From: Mycolicibacterium komanii | GTDB taxonomy: Bacteria; Actinomycetota; Actinomycetes; Mycobacteriales; Mycobacteriaceae | NCBI RefSeq assembly: GCF_001050035.1 | Contig: NZ_CVTA01000018.1 | Location: 1-62,199 of the forward strand | DNA length: 62,199 nucleotides | Reading direction: 5' to 3' | Shown here: piece by piece, positions 47,421 through 57,824 of the stretch | Layout: the number at the start of each line of letters is the position of its first letter | Numbering within the stretch: the first letter of the stretch is position 1 | Notes under the pieces: model-generated | The model's input: only the letters and a program-made list of their open reading frames with translations | Told to the model about the DNA's origin: nothing | Database searches by the model: none | Position numbers and translations under genes: made by a program

Positions 47421-48695
47421 GTGGCGGGCATGGATTTCGCGATGTCGGCCAAGGCTGCGGACTACCACCAGCGGCTGTCCGAGTTCATGACGGAGTTCGT
47501 CTTCCCCGCCGAAGCCGAATACCACCGCTACCGCGAAGAGGCCGGCCCCAAGGACCACACCGTCCCGCCGATCGTCGAGGACCTCAAGAAGCTCGCTAAG
47601 GACCGCGGCCTGTGGAACCTGTTCCTGCCCGCGGAGTCCGGCCTGACCAACCTCGAGTACGCGCAGCTCGCCGAGCTGACCGGCTGGAGCATGGAGATCG
47701 CCCCCGAGGTCACCAACTGCGCGGCCCCCGACACCGGCAACATGGAGACGCTGCACCTGTTCGCCAACGAACAGCAGCGCAAGCAGTGGCTCGAACCGCT
47801 GCTGGCCGGCGAGATCCGCAGCGCGTTCGCGATGACCGAGCCCGCGGTCGCCTCCAGCGACGCCCGCAACATCGAGACGACCATGCTGCGCGACGGCAAC
47901 GACTACGTCATCAACGGTCGCAAGTGGTGGATCACCGGCGCGGCCGACCCCCGCTGCAAGATCCTGATCGTGATGGGCCGGACCAATCCGGATGCCGCCA
48001 GCCACCAGCAGCAGTCGATGATCCTCGTACCCGTCGACACCCCCGGTGTCGACATCCGGCGATCGCTTCCGGTCTTCGGTTGGCAGGACCAACACGGCCA
48101 CTGCGAGATCGTGTTCGACAACGTGCGGGTGCCCGTCGAGAACCTGCTCCACGAGGAGGGCAGCGGATTCGCGATCGCCCAAGCGCGGCTCGGTCCCGGC
48201 CGTATCCACCACTGCATGCGAGCGCTGGGTGCCGCCGAACGCGCGCTGGCGTTGATGATCGACCGTGTGCAGAAGCGGGTGGCGTTCGGCAAGCCGCTGG
48301 CCGAGCAGGGCGTGGTTCGCGAGTCGATCGCGAAGTCGCGCAACGAGATCGACCAGGCCCGGCTGCTGTGCCACAAGGCGGCGTGGACCATCGACGAGCA
48401 GGGCAACAAGAGTAAAGACGCTCAGGTGCAGGTGGCCCAGATCAAGGCGGTCGCCCCGCAGGTCGCCTGTGACGTCATCGACCGCGCCATCCAGGTGCAC
48501 GGCGGCATGGGCGTTTCCGACGACGTGCCCCTGGCGCGCCTGTACGCCTGGCACCGAGCCATGCGACTGTTCGACGGGCCGGACGAGGTGCACATGCGGA
48601 CCATCGCGCGCGCCGAACTGGGCAGGGAGAAGAGCGCTTTCGCCACGGCGGCGAGCCGCCAATCAGCTGAAGCCGTGACCGGAGGGGCCGGATAG
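47421..48695 (+). CDS. fadE2: Acyl-CoA dehydrogenase FadE2
   Basis: A 424-residue acyl-CoA dehydrogenase of the ACAD10/11-like group. Motifs: AFAMTEPAVASSDARNIETT, INGRKWWITGA, RVAFGKPLAEQGV, and IQVHGGMGVSDDVPLARLYAWHRAMRLFDGPDEVH near the C-terminus. Adjacency to ptbB matches M. tuberculosis fadE2-ptbB. GTG at 47421 is the start, with the internal ATG at 47430 as an alternative. Confidence 0.88.
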   Translation: MAGMDFAMSAKAADYHQRLSEFMTEFVFPAEAEYHRYREEAGPKDHTVPPIVEDLKKLAKDRGLWNLFLPAESGLTNLEYAQLAELTGWSMEIAPEVTNCAAPDTGNMETLHLFANEQQRKQWLEPLLAGEIRSAFAMTEPAVASSDARNIETTMLRDGNDYVINGRKWWITGAADPRCKILIVMGRTNPDAASHQQQSMILVPVDTPGVDIRRSLPVFGWQDQHGHCEIVFDNVRVPVENLLHEEGSGFAIAQARLGPGRIHHCMRALGAAERALALMIDRVQKRVAFGKPLAEQGVVRESIAKSRNEIDQARLLCHKAAWTIDEQGNKSKDAQVQVAQIKAVAPQVACDVIDRAIQVHGGMGVSDDVPLARLYAWHRAMRLFDGPDEVHMRTIARAELGREKSAFATAASRQSAEAVTGGAG

Positions 48696-49499
48696 GTGGC
48701 GGGCAACCCTGACGCCCTGTCAGGGGCGTGGAACTTCCGCGACATCGCCGAGGAGACCGGCATCCGGCCGGGCCGGTTCTTCCGGTCCAGCGAGCTGAGC
48801 AGTCTGGACGATGCGGGCCGAGAGCTGTTGCGCCGCTTGAGCATCACTGATGTCGCCGACCTGCGCTCGGAACGCGAGGTCGAGCGGCGCGGGCCGGGCC
48901 GCGTGCCCGACGGTGTGGCGATTCACCGGCTGCCGTTCCACGAGCTGGCCAAGCCCGGCGCGGAGGCCCCGCACGAGCAGAGCTTCCAGCGGATGATGAC
49001 CGAGAAGTCGGACGACGAGGACGTGGCAGTGGCCGCGCGCCGGTTCATGATCGAGGAGTACCAGAAGTTTCCGACGTTGCCCGGTGCGCATCTCGCCGTG
49101 CGACAGGTCGTTTCGATGCTCGCCGAGCAGCGTCCGGTCATCGCGCACTGCTTCGCGGGTAAGGACCGCACGGGTTTCACGGTGGCGACGGTGCTCGACG
49201 CCGTCGGCGTGGACCGCGACGCCGTCGTCGCCGACTTCCTGCGCAGCAACGAGGCCGTGCCGCGGCTGCGCGAGAGCATCCTCGAATCGATCCGCGACCG
49301 GGCGGAGGAGAGCACCGACGAGATCGTCACGTTCGCCGAGGCGCAGCTCAACGAGGAGGTGCTCGGGGTGCGTGAGGACTATCTGGACACCGCGCGGCGC
49401 TCGATCGTCGAGAACTACGGATCGGTGCACGGATTCCTCGAGGCGGTCGGTGTGACGGACGACGAGGTGGCGCGGCTGCGCGCGGTGCTGCTGGGCTGA
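48696..49499 (+). CDS. ptbB: Protein tyrosine/phosphoinositide phosphatase PtbB
   Basis: A 267-residue phosphatase with the P-loop IAHCFAGKDRTG: nucleophile C152, D157 and R158. This HCxxGKDR signature is shared with phosphoinositide-active phosphatases. M. tuberculosis PtpB is a secreted virulence factor; the role in an environmental species is unknown. The GTG start directly follows the fadE2 stop with no gap, so the genes are coupled. It converges on the next gene with only seven bases between stops. Confidence 0.9.
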   Translation: MAGNPDALSGAWNFRDIAEETGIRPGRFFRSSELSSLDDAGRELLRRLSITDVADLRSEREVERRGPGRVPDGVAIHRLPFHELAKPGAEAPHEQSFQRMMTEKSDDEDVAVAARRFMIEEYQKFPTLPGAHLAVRQVVSMLAEQRPVIAHCFAGKDRTGFTVATVLDAVGVDRDAVVADFLRSNEAVPRLRESILESIRDRAEESTDEIVTFAEAQLNEEVLGVREDYLDTARRSIVENYGSVHGFLEAVGVTDDEVARLRAVLLG

Positions 49500-49506
49500 G
49501 ATTCCC

Positions 49507-50670
49507 TCAGCTGCTGCCCTTCTCGGCCTCGTACTTCTGCGTCATGTGCTCGATCGCGGACAGCTGCGTCTGCGCGAGGTCCTGGCGCACCTCGCGGGCC
49601 CGCTCCGCGGCGTCGATCGTCGGCTGCGCCTGACCCTGGAAGTGCGGCATGACCTCGGCGGCGAACAACTCCGCCGAGCGTCTGGTGGCCGCGGGGTTGG
49701 CCCACTCGTGACCCATCTGCAGCATGCAGCCGAAACCGCCGGACTGGTCCCACAGCCGCTGCACCTGGGCGCGCGCCTGTTCGGGTGTTCCGATCACACC
49801 CGCGCCCGCGCCGTTGATGATGTCGACGACCTCGTCGAGGTTTTCCCCCGGCACCTCCATCTGCGGGAACGCCGCGACCTTCTGGAAGTAGCGGTACCAG
49901 TGCTCGAGGCCGAAGCGCACGTCGGCGCGGGCCTGCTCCTCTGTCTCGGCGATGTGCATGGGGCAGACCAGCGACCAGTTGCGGCGGTCGACCGTGGTGC
50001 CGAACGCGGCCGCGCGTTCCTCGGCGATGCCCCAGTGATGGGCGAGCGCGTCGAATCCCTCGACCACCAGCGTCGCGCCGATCGACAGCAGGCCGATACC
50101 GTGCTTGCCCGCCAGCCGCGCACCGGTCGGCGACGCCACCGCCGCGACGGCGAGCGGGATGCCGTCCTCCGAGTAGGGCGCCAATTGCAGTCGCGCGTCG
50201 AACAATTCGTGCGTGGCGGTCTTGGCGGACACCGTCTCGCCCTTGAGCAACCGGACCATGATGTCGAGGTTGGTCTCGAGCAGTTCGCGGGTGTCGGTGG
50301 GAGTCAGCCCGATCATCGCCGAATCGGTGGGCAGCGAACCGGGACCCACACCGCCGATGATCCGGCCGTGGGTCAGGTGGTCGAGCAGCATCAGCCGATC
50401 GGCCGTCCACAGCGGGTTGTGATACGCCAGCGAGATGACGCCGGTACCGAACCGAATCCGCTTGGCCCGCTGCGCGGCAGCCGCGATGAACACCTCGGGT
50501 GAGCTGATGATCTCGCTTCCCGCGGAATGGTGTTCGCCGATCCATGCCTCGTCGAAGCCCAGCGCATCGAGGTGCTCGATGAGCTCGAGGTCGCGCTGCA
50601 GCGCGAGCGTCGGGTTGGTGCCCGCGCGGTGGAACGGAGCGATGAAGTACCCGAAACGCAGCTTGGCCAT
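49507..50670 (-). CDS. LLM-class flavin-dependent oxidoreductase
   Basis: A 387-residue bacterial luciferase-like TIM-barrel protein: MAKLRFGYFIAPFH, GFDEAWIGEHHSAG, RIRFGTGVISLAYHNPLWTAD, and GRIIGGVGPGSLPTD. It uses FMNH2 or F420; most similar in outline to proteins annotated as limonene monooxygenase-like, but the substrate cannot be assigned. The C-terminus is charged and helical. Confidence 0.82.
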   Translation of the reverse strand: MAKLRFGYFIAPFHRAGTNPTLALQRDLELIEHLDALGFDEAWIGEHHSAGSEIISSPEVFIAAAAQRAKRIRFGTGVISLAYHNPLWTADRLMLLDHLTHGRIIGGVGPGSLPTDSAMIGLTPTDTRELLETNLDIMVRLLKGETVSAKTATHELFDARLQLAPYSEDGIPLAVAAVASPTGARLAGKHGIGLLSIGATLVVEGFDALAHHWGIAEERAAAFGTTVDRRNWSLVCPMHIAETEEQARADVRFGLEHWYRYFQKVAAFPQMEVPGENLDEVVDIINGAGAGVIGTPEQARAQVQRLWDQSGGFGCMLQMGHEWANPAATRRSAELFAAEVMPHFQGQAQPTIDAAERAREVRQDLAQTQLSAIEHMTQKYEAEKGSS

Positions 50671-50679
50671 GTTTGCAAG

Positions 50680-51165
50680 TTACTGGGTCAAGTACACCCC
50701 GATGACCCAAACGACGGTGGCGAGCAACGCGCCGGCCATTTCGACGCCGACCGACAGGGCGACGCCCTTGAGCGCGTGCTTTGTCGACGTCCACGCCGCG
50801 CGCTGCTCGTGCCGGTTCGCCAGTTCGGCTAGGTAGATGCCCAGCACGAACCCGATCGGCAGGCCGAGCACGGGGATGACGAAGAAGCCGACGACACCGA
50901 GCACGCCCCCGGCGACAAGGCTCGTCGTGCGTACGTCGGCCTCACGCATCCGCCGGACGGGCCAGGTGTACTTGATGAACGCGGCGGTCAGGAGCAACGC
51001 CATCGCGACGCCGAGTGTCACCCACGCAGTGGCGTCCCGCTCGACGACGGCCCACACCGCGATCGCGCCGAAGACCAGCAGCGTGCCGGGCAGCAGCGGT
51101 ACGACGATGCCGACGATGCCGACCGCGATCGCCAACGCGACCAGGACGATCCCGCCGGTGCTCAT
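50680..51165 (-). CDS. DUF456 membrane protein
   Basis: A 161-residue protein with four to five helices and the DUF456 pattern VPLLPGTLLVFGAIAVWAV and GFFVIPVLGLPIGFVLGIYLAEL. Function unknown. Ten bases before the flavin oxidoreductase gene, same strand. Confidence 0.8.
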   Translation of the reverse strand: MSTGGIVLVALAIAVGIVGIVVPLLPGTLLVFGAIAVWAVVERDATAWVTLGVAMALLLTAAFIKYTWPVRRMREADVRTTSLVAGGVLGVVGFFVIPVLGLPIGFVLGIYLAELANRHEQRAAWTSTKHALKGVALSVGVEMAGALLATVVWVIGVYLTQ

Positions 51166-51174
51166 GCGTCGAAT

Positions 51175-51918
51175 CTACGGGTGCTGCGCCCGGACCCACT
51201 GCATGTTGCCGACAGTCTTGGTGCGCACGCGTTCGAATCCGCGTTGTTCGAACAGGTCACCCAGTTCGTCTTCGGCGAAGAAGTGCGCCCCGCCCCGCGA
51301 CAACCATCGCAGCGGCGGAGGCACGCTGCCGACAGTGGGCACCATGATCGCGATCCGGCCGCCGGGTCGCAGCACCCGGTGCATCTCGGCCACCGCCGAG
51401 GTCGGCTCGGGGATGAGCTGCAGCACCGCCAACGATGTCACCGCATCGAACGTCGCATCCCGGAACGGCAATCGCTGCGCGTCCGCGCGCAGGAACCCGA
51501 CGTTCGGCCCGGCCTGCGCACTGACCGCGCGCGCCAGCATCGGCTTCGAGATGTCGACGCCGAGCGCCAGCCCCTGCGGTCCGGCCGCGCGGGCCAGCGA
51601 GGCGGTCACGTTGCCCGGGCCGCTTCCGATGTCGAGCGCGACGCCGCCCTCCGGTATCTCGAGCCACTCGATCGGCAGCTGCCACATGCTCAGGAATCTG
51701 CGGGCGAAGGCCTGCGAGTAGTCGTAGAACATCGACCCGGGACCCGAAGCCCAGACCGCCTGGATCAACCCCTTGTTCTCGGGCGGAGACTGGCTGGGCG
51801 TGGCGGCGTCGTCGAGCAGGTCCAGGTAGCCACCGCTGACGTCGAGGCGTGCCGGCGGTTTGGTGAAGAGTTCGACCGCCCGGCGCAGCGCGGGCGGCAG
51901 CGAGGATGTGTCGGTCAC
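51175..51918 (-). CDS. Class I SAM-dependent methyltransferase
   Basis: A 247-residue methyltransferase: motif I VALDIGSGPGNVTASLA, then LGVDISKPMLARA, FLRADAQRLPFRDATFD and LRPGGRIAIMVP. This is a UbiE/Methyltransf_11 arrangement. Substrate unknown; a lipid or quinone is plausible. Nine bases before the DUF456 gene. Confidence 0.83.
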   Translation of the reverse strand: MTDTSSLPPALRRAVELFTKPPARLDVSGGYLDLLDDAATPSQSPPENKGLIQAVWASGPGSMFYDYSQAFARRFLSMWQLPIEWLEIPEGGVALDIGSGPGNVTASLARAAGPQGLALGVDISKPMLARAVSAQAGPNVGFLRADAQRLPFRDATFDAVTSLAVLQLIPEPTSAVAEMHRVLRPGGRIAIMVPTVGSVPPPLRWLSRGGAHFFAEDELGDLFEQRGFERVRTKTVGNMQWVRAQHP

Positions 51919-51982
51919 GCTCCCACGCTACCCCTGCGATTTGTGAGTGATTCCGTTCGCTCAACGATCGCTCGCCCCGCGG

Positions 51983-52690
51983 TCACGCCCCGAGCTGCTG
52001 CGCCAGGTCCACGAAATCGGTTGCCATGACGTCGAATTCACCGTCTTCGATCTTCGACGGGCGGCGTCTACCCTCGCCGTACTCCAGCGGCCGGTCGACG
52101 TAGGCCGTCATCAGACCAGCGCGTTTGGCCCCGCGCAGATCGCTGGCGTGCGCGGCGACCAGCATCAGCTCACCGGGCGCCACGTCGAGCAGCTCGGCGC
52201 ATCCGAGATAGGCCTCGGGGTCGGGTTTGTAGTGGCGGAACAGCTCGGCCGAGATCACGCAGTCCCACGGCAGTCCCGCCCGCTTGGCCATGTTCGTCAG
52301 CAGCGAGACGTTCCCGTTGGACAGCGTCGTGATGAGGTAGCGGCGCTTGAGCCGGGTGAGCCCGTCGACGGCGTCGGGCCACGGGTCGAGCCGGTGCCAG
52401 GCCCGGTTCAGGTGGTCGACGGCAGCATCGTCGATACCTGTGATGTCCGCTTTGTCGAGCAGGTCGACGAGGATCATGCGGTGCAGGTCGTCGATCCTGG
52501 TCCACGGCAGCTCGCCGCGGCGCACCCGGTCCATCGCGGGCGGGTAGCCGGCGCGCCAGTCATCGGCGAACGCCGCCCAGTCCCGTTGCATGCCATGGGC
52601 ACGGCCGAAATCCTCGAGCTCGCGAATGATGCTCGCCCGCCAGTCGACGACGGTGCCGAATGTGTCGAACGCCAGTGCGCGAGGCGCCAT
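51983..52690 (-). CDS. Haloacid dehalogenase, type II (HAD superfamily)
   Basis: A 235-residue HAD hydrolase. The nucleophile D9 is in ALAFDTFGTVVDW, motif II is ITTLSNGN, motif III Lys in RHYKPDPEAYLG, and motif IV is LVAAHASDLRGAKRAG. The AHASDLRGA form is characteristic of L-2-haloacid dehalogenases. ATG at 52690 shares a base with the upstream stop (TAATG). Confidence 0.82.
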   Translation of the reverse strand: MAPRALAFDTFGTVVDWRASIIRELEDFGRAHGMQRDWAAFADDWRAGYPPAMDRVRRGELPWTRIDDLHRMILVDLLDKADITGIDDAAVDHLNRAWHRLDPWPDAVDGLTRLKRRYLITTLSNGNVSLLTNMAKRAGLPWDCVISAELFRHYKPDPEAYLGCAELLDVAPGELMLVAAHASDLRGAKRAGLMTAYVDRPLEYGEGRRRPSKIEDGEFDVMATDFVDLAQQLGA

Positions 52691-53661
52691 TACGGCTCCA
52701 GCACGACCTTGCCCAGCACGCCGCCGTCGGCCAGCGCCTGCAGCGCATCGGCGCCCTTCGACAGCGGGTAGCGCACGGGCGGCGGCGGGCGCAGTCCGGC
52801 CTTGACGAGTTGCGCGACGCCGAACTCGAACACCGACTGCGAGCCCGGCTTGCGATTGACGTACTCGCCGTAGCCGACACCGATCACCGCGACGTTGCGC
52901 AGCAGCAACCGGTTCACCTTCACCGTCGGGATCCCGCCCGCCGCAAAGCCGATCACCAACAGCCGGCCCTCCACCGACAGCGCGCGGATCGCGTCGTCGA
53001 ACGCGTCACCGCCGATCGGGTCGACCACCAGATCGACGCCGCGGCCGTCGGTCGCCTCCTGGACCGCCTTCAACCATCCGTCGGTCAATGGCAGCACCAC
53101 GTCGGCGCCCAACGACTCGACGAAGTCGACGGCATGTGGCCGGTGCACCAATGCGATCACCTTGGCGCCCAACGCCTTCGCGACCTGCACCGCCGCGGTG
53201 CCGACACCGCCGGCCGACCCAAGCACCAGCACCGTCTCGCCCGGCCGCAGCGCACCGCGCTTGGCCAGCGCGAAGTACATCGTCTGGTAGTTGCCCAGCA
53301 GCGCAACGGCTTGCGCGTCGTCGAGATCGTCCGGCGTGGGCTTGACGCTCTCGGGCGCCACCGCCACCCGCTCGGCCCAACCGCCGAGCATGGACAGCGC
53401 CGTCACCCGCTGCCCGGGCTTGAACTCCGACTCGTACGGCGCCGAACGCACCACCCCAGCGACCTCCATGCCGGGGACGAACGGCGGGTCGAGCCTCAGC
53501 TGATACTCACCGCGCAACAGCAGCAGGTCGGGGAAGCTGACCCCGGCCGCACCGACGTCGACCACGATGACGTCCTCGCCGCCGACATCGGCAGGGTCTT
53601 CCACATCGGTCAGGCATAGTCCGGCCGGTCCGGTGAGTTCCTGCGCGACAAGCGCTTTCAT
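52690..53661 (-). CDS. NADPH:quinone oxidoreductase family protein (Rv0149-like)
   Basis: A 323-residue zinc-free medium-chain reductase: MKALVAQELTGPAGLCLTDV, FPDLLLLRGEYQLRLDPPFVPGMEVAGVV, and VLVLGSAGGVGTAAVQVAKALGA for NADPH. The cysteine ligands of alcohol dehydrogenases are absent. Position between the Rv0148-like SDR and the HAD gene supports the Rv0149 match. Confidence 0.86.
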   Translation of the reverse strand: MKALVAQELTGPAGLCLTDVEDPADVGGEDVIVVDVGAAGVSFPDLLLLRGEYQLRLDPPFVPGMEVAGVVRSAPYESEFKPGQRVTALSMLGGWAERVAVAPESVKPTPDDLDDAQAVALLGNYQTMYFALAKRGALRPGETVLVLGSAGGVGTAAVQVAKALGAKVIALVHRPHAVDFVESLGADVVLPLTDGWLKAVQEATDGRGVDLVVDPIGGDAFDDAIRALSVEGRLLVIGFAAGGIPTVKVNRLLLRNVAVIGVGYGEYVNRKPGSQSVFEFGVAQLVKAGLRPPPPVRYPLSKGADALQALADGGVLGKVVLEP

Positions 53662-53666
53662 CGAAC

Positions 53667-54530
53667 TCAGCCGAGGCTGAAGGTCGCCCGCTGCGCCGCC
53701 GACAAGTCGGTGATCTCGCCCCACTTCGCGGCGATGTCGTCGACCGAGGGCACCTCGGTGAAGGTGACGCCCTCGTTCTGGAACAGCGCGGTGCGCTGCA
53801 CCTTGCCGCCGCCGACGATGAACACCGAAGCGGTCTCGGGCACTTCCTCGGTCATCAGGTAGGCCACCACCGGCGCAACGTATTCCGGCGTCAGCTTCTC
53901 GAAGACCTCCGGCGGCAGGATGTCCTGCGTCATCCGGGTGGCGGCGATCGGCGCGAGCGCGTTCGTCTTGATGTTGTACTTCGCGCCCTCCTGGGCCAGC
54001 GTGTTGATCAGGCCGACGAGACCGAGCTTGGCTGCGCCGTAGTTGGCCTGACCGAAGTTGCCGAACAGTCCGCTGGTCGAGGTGGCCACGACGACGCGGC
54101 CGAAGTTGTTCTCCCGGAAGTGCGGCCAGGCGGCGCGGATCACGTTGTAGCCGCCGTACAGGTGGACCTTGAGCACGGCGTCCCAGTTCTCGAACGTCAT
54201 CTTGTGGAACGTGCCGTCGCGCAGGATGCCCGCGTTGGAGACGACGCCGTCGATCTTGCCGAACTCGTCGAGCGCGGTCTTGATGATGTTCTCGGCACCC
54301 TCGGTCTCGGCCACCGAGTCGTAGTTGGCCACGGCCCGACCGCCGGCGTCCTTGATCTCCTGGACGACCTGGTCGGCCATGTTGTGGCCGGCGCCGGTGC
54401 CGTCACGTGCACCACCGAGGTCGTTGACGACGACGCTGGCGCCCTCCTTGGCGAGCGTCAACGCGTATTCGCGCCCCAGTCCGCCTCCGGCACCGGTGAC
54501 GACGATGACGCGATCCTGCACTCCTGGCAT
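53667..54530 (-). CDS. SDR family NAD(P) oxidoreductase (Rv0148-like)
   Basis: A 287-residue SDR of the 3-hydroxyacyl-CoA dehydrogenase/peroxisomal multifunctional type: TGAGGGLGREYALTLAKEGA, DLGGARDGTG, SNAGILRDGTFHKM, and the active-site YGAAKLGLVG. Related proteins act on fatty acyl or sterol-side-chain hydroxyl groups. Confidence 0.86.
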   Translation of the reverse strand: MPGVQDRVIVVTGAGGGLGREYALTLAKEGASVVVNDLGGARDGTGAGHNMADQVVQEIKDAGGRAVANYDSVAETEGAENIIKTALDEFGKIDGVVSNAGILRDGTFHKMTFENWDAVLKVHLYGGYNVIRAAWPHFRENNFGRVVVATSTSGLFGNFGQANYGAAKLGLVGLINTLAQEGAKYNIKTNALAPIAATRMTQDILPPEVFEKLTPEYVAPVVAYLMTEEVPETASVFIVGGGKVQRTALFQNEGVTFTEVPSVDDIAAKWGEITDLSAAQRATFSLG

Positions 54531-54576
54531 GGGATTCCTCTCTGCTGTGCTAGTCCGAGGCGCTGCGCGCCTACCC

Positions 54577-55977
54577 CTAGAAAAGCTTCTTGGCGAGCTT
54601 TAGCGCCTTCTCTGTATACGGGGGATAGATGAATGCGCCGACGTCGGGTCGGGTCGGCTTGGTCATCACGGTCTTCTTGTGGCTGAACTGCTCGAAGCCG
54701 TACTTGCCGTGGTAGGCGCCCATGCCCGACGGGCCGACCCCGCCGAACGGCAGCTTGTTGGTGGCGAAGTGGAACAGCAGGTGGTTGACCACCATGCCGC
54801 CGGCCGGCACCTCCTTGATCACCCGTTCCCGGATGCTCTTGGTTTTGGTGAACAGGTACGCCGCCAGCGGCTTGGGCCGCGAGTTCACGAAACTGATTGC
54901 GTCGTCGAGGGATTGGACCGTCACGACGGGCAGGATCGGGCCGAAGATCTCGTCGGTCATCAGCGGTTCCGCGGGGTCGGGATCGACGACCACCGTCGGC
55001 TGGATGCTGATCTTCGATGCGTCGGAACCGCCGCCGATCACCACCTCACCCTTGGTCGCGGCCAGCGCGTCGGTCAGCCGGCCGAAGTGCCGTTCGTTGA
55101 CGATGCGCTTGCCGTCGGGGTTTTCGGACTCGAACGTCGTCACCGCCTCTTTGATCTTGTCGACCAGCTTGTCGCGGATCTTCGCGTCGGCGAGCACGTA
55201 GTCGGGTGCGATGCAGATCTGCCCGGAGTTGATCAGCTTGGTCCATGCGATGCGCTTGGCCGCGACGTCGACGTCGGCGTCGGCGGAGACGATCACCGGG
55301 CTCTTGCCACCGAGTTCGAGCGTCACCGGCGTCAGGTGCGGTGCGGCGCCCTCGTAGACCTTGCGGCCGATCTCGGTCCCACCGGTGAAGCAGATGTGGT
55401 CGAAGCCCTGCGAGATCAGCTCCTGGCTGACCGAACCGTCGCCCTCGATGACCGCGATCGCGTCGGTGTCGAGGTAGCGGGGCACCAGTTCGGCCATCAG
55501 CGCCGACGACGCCGGGCAGACCTCGGACGGCTTGAGCACCACGGTGTTACCGGCCGCGATCGCCCCGATCGCCGGCCCGAGCGTCAGCACGAACGGGAAA
55601 TTCCACGCTCCGATGACCAACACCGTGCCGAAGGGCTCGTACTCGACCCAACCTCGGCCGGGCAGCTGCGACATCTCCAGCAGCCGGTAGCGGCGGCGGG
55701 TCCACTTCTTCACGTTCTTCGCGGCGTCCTTGGCCTCGCCCGCGGTGCTCGCGATGTCGGCCAGCCACGCCTCGAAGCGGCTGCGGCCCAGATCCTGTTC
55801 GAGCGCGGCGGCAATGGCCTCTTCGTTTTCGACGGCGAGGCGTTCCATCGCTTTGAGCTGACGTATGCGCCACTCGATATCCCTGGTGCGTCCGGTCTTG
55901 AAGGTCTCGCGCAGACGGCGGACGACGCTGGGGATGTCTTCGGCGGCTTGGGTGGGAGCGGCGATATCGGTGGTCAT
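54577..55977 (-). CDS. Aldehyde dehydrogenase (Rv0147-like)
   Basis: A 466-residue NAD(P)-dependent aldehyde dehydrogenase of the fatty-aldehyde class. Catalytic C255 in NSGQICIAPDY, general base E221 in TLELGGKSP, N126 in GAWNFPF. A hydrophobic C-terminal end (ALKLAKKLF) is typical of membrane-associated fatty aldehyde dehydrogenases. ATG at 55977 follows AGGAAGGA; a palindrome lies 40 bases upstream. Confidence 0.88.
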   Translation of the reverse strand: MTTDIAAPTQAAEDIPSVVRRLRETFKTGRTRDIEWRIRQLKAMERLAVENEEAIAAALEQDLGRSRFEAWLADIASTAGEAKDAAKNVKKWTRRRYRLLEMSQLPGRGWVEYEPFGTVLVIGAWNFPFVLTLGPAIGAIAAGNTVVLKPSEVCPASSALMAELVPRYLDTDAIAVIEGDGSVSQELISQGFDHICFTGGTEIGRKVYEGAAPHLTPVTLELGGKSPVIVSADADVDVAAKRIAWTKLINSGQICIAPDYVLADAKIRDKLVDKIKEAVTTFESENPDGKRIVNERHFGRLTDALAATKGEVVIGGGSDASKISIQPTVVVDPDPAEPLMTDEIFGPILPVVTVQSLDDAISFVNSRPKPLAAYLFTKTKSIRERVIKEVPAGGMVVNHLLFHFATNKLPFGGVGPSGMGAYHGKYGFEQFSHKKTVMTKPTRPDVGAFIYPPYTEKALKLAKKLF

Positions 55978-56015
55978 GGGGAGTCCTTCCTGACCCGAGG
56001 ATGCCCCGATCCTAA

Positions 56016-56027
56016 CCAACCGGTTGG
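56016..56027. promoter_or_regulatory. Perfect palindrome upstream of the aldehyde dehydrogenase operon
   Basis: CCAACCGGTTGG is a perfect 12-base palindrome, 39 bases before the ATG at 55977, in the gap after the methyltransferase gene. This form is common for TetR-family sites. The Rv0144-like TetR nearby (57042-57716) is a natural candidate. Confidence 0.5.
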
Positions 56028-56046
56028 GCCGCCTAGAAGCCCTCCG

Positions 56047-57006
<960 letters not shown>

Positions 57007-57041
57007 TTAGGCAGGCTATCGAGCTGTGCGCCAGGTCACCG

Positions 57042-57716
57042 TCAGGACTGCAGGCGCCAGAGGTTGTTCGACATCAGCAGCTCGAACTGCCGCACCACGG
57101 CCTTGAGTTCGTCGTGGCTGCCAACGAAGCCGGCGTAGAAGCCCATGCCCCACATCACCGCGACGAGCATCTCGACGAGCGAGTTGACCTCGGTGTCGGT
57201 GGTGAGCTCGCCGCGCTGGATCGCCTCGTTGACCGCCCAGGCCACGAATTCGCGGGAATGCCGAAGCGAATCGTGTTCCTCGTCGGCGAGCTCCGGATGG
57301 CGCTGGGCCTCGAGCACCGACGTCACCAAAAAGGCTGCGGCCGAACGATCTTCGGACTCGGCCTGCATCGCGGCGGTGAAATACGCCGACAGCCTGGCGA
57401 GCAGATTCGTCTCGTCCTCCGCGCGCGCCCGGCCCGCGCTAACTATCGCGGCGTTGGTCTGCTGCACGACTTCGCGCCACAACACCTGCTTGTTGGAGAA
57501 ATAGTGGTTGATCGCCGGCCGCGTCAGATCCGCCCGAATCGCGATCGCCTGGAAGGTCGCAGCGTCGTATCCGAGTTCGCTGAAAACCTCGCGCGCAGCC
57601 CCTATGATGCGCTCACGTGTCTCAGCAGCCTTCGCTGCGGGGGGACGACCCGGACCTCTACTCGCCGTATGCGGCACGGTCAAATTGTGCCACACGTCAC
57701 TGACTGCTTCAGACAT
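57042..57716 (-). CDS. TetR-family regulator (Rv0144-like)
   Basis: A 224-residue TetR protein. After a basic GRPP segment, the helix-turn-helix spans about residues 33-75 (TRERIIGAAREVFSELGYDA, then IAIRADLTRPAINHYFSNK). ATG at 57716 is chosen; an in-frame upstream start at 57755 would reach into the palindrome between the two divergent TetR genes. Confidence 0.83.
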   Translation of the reverse strand: MSEAVSDVWHNLTVPHTASRGPGRPPAAKAAETRERIIGAAREVFSELGYDAATFQAIAIRADLTRPAINHYFSNKQVLWREVVQQTNAAIVSAGRARAEDETNLLARLSAYFTAAMQAESEDRSAAAFLVTSVLEAQRHPELADEEHDSLRHSREFVAWAVNEAIQRGELTTDTEVNSLVEMLVAVMWGMGFYAGFVGSHDELKAVVRQFELLMSNNLWRLQS

Positions 57717-57752
57717 CAACTTCTGACGGGGTCCCGACCAGCCGTTTGTCAG

Positions 57753-57768
57753 CAAATCAGGAGATTTG
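57753..57768. promoter_or_regulatory. Inverted repeat between divergent tetR genes
   Basis: CAAATC-AGGA-GATTTG has perfect 6-base arms and a 4-base spacer, in the 108-base region between divergent TetR genes. It lies 37 bases from the minus-strand start and 57 from the plus-strand start, suited to joint control. Confidence 0.5.
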
Positions 57769-57824
57769 ATCGCGAAGAAATCCGCCGTAGAGAATCAGCA
57801 CCTCTTGGAACTAATGTCCAGGTA

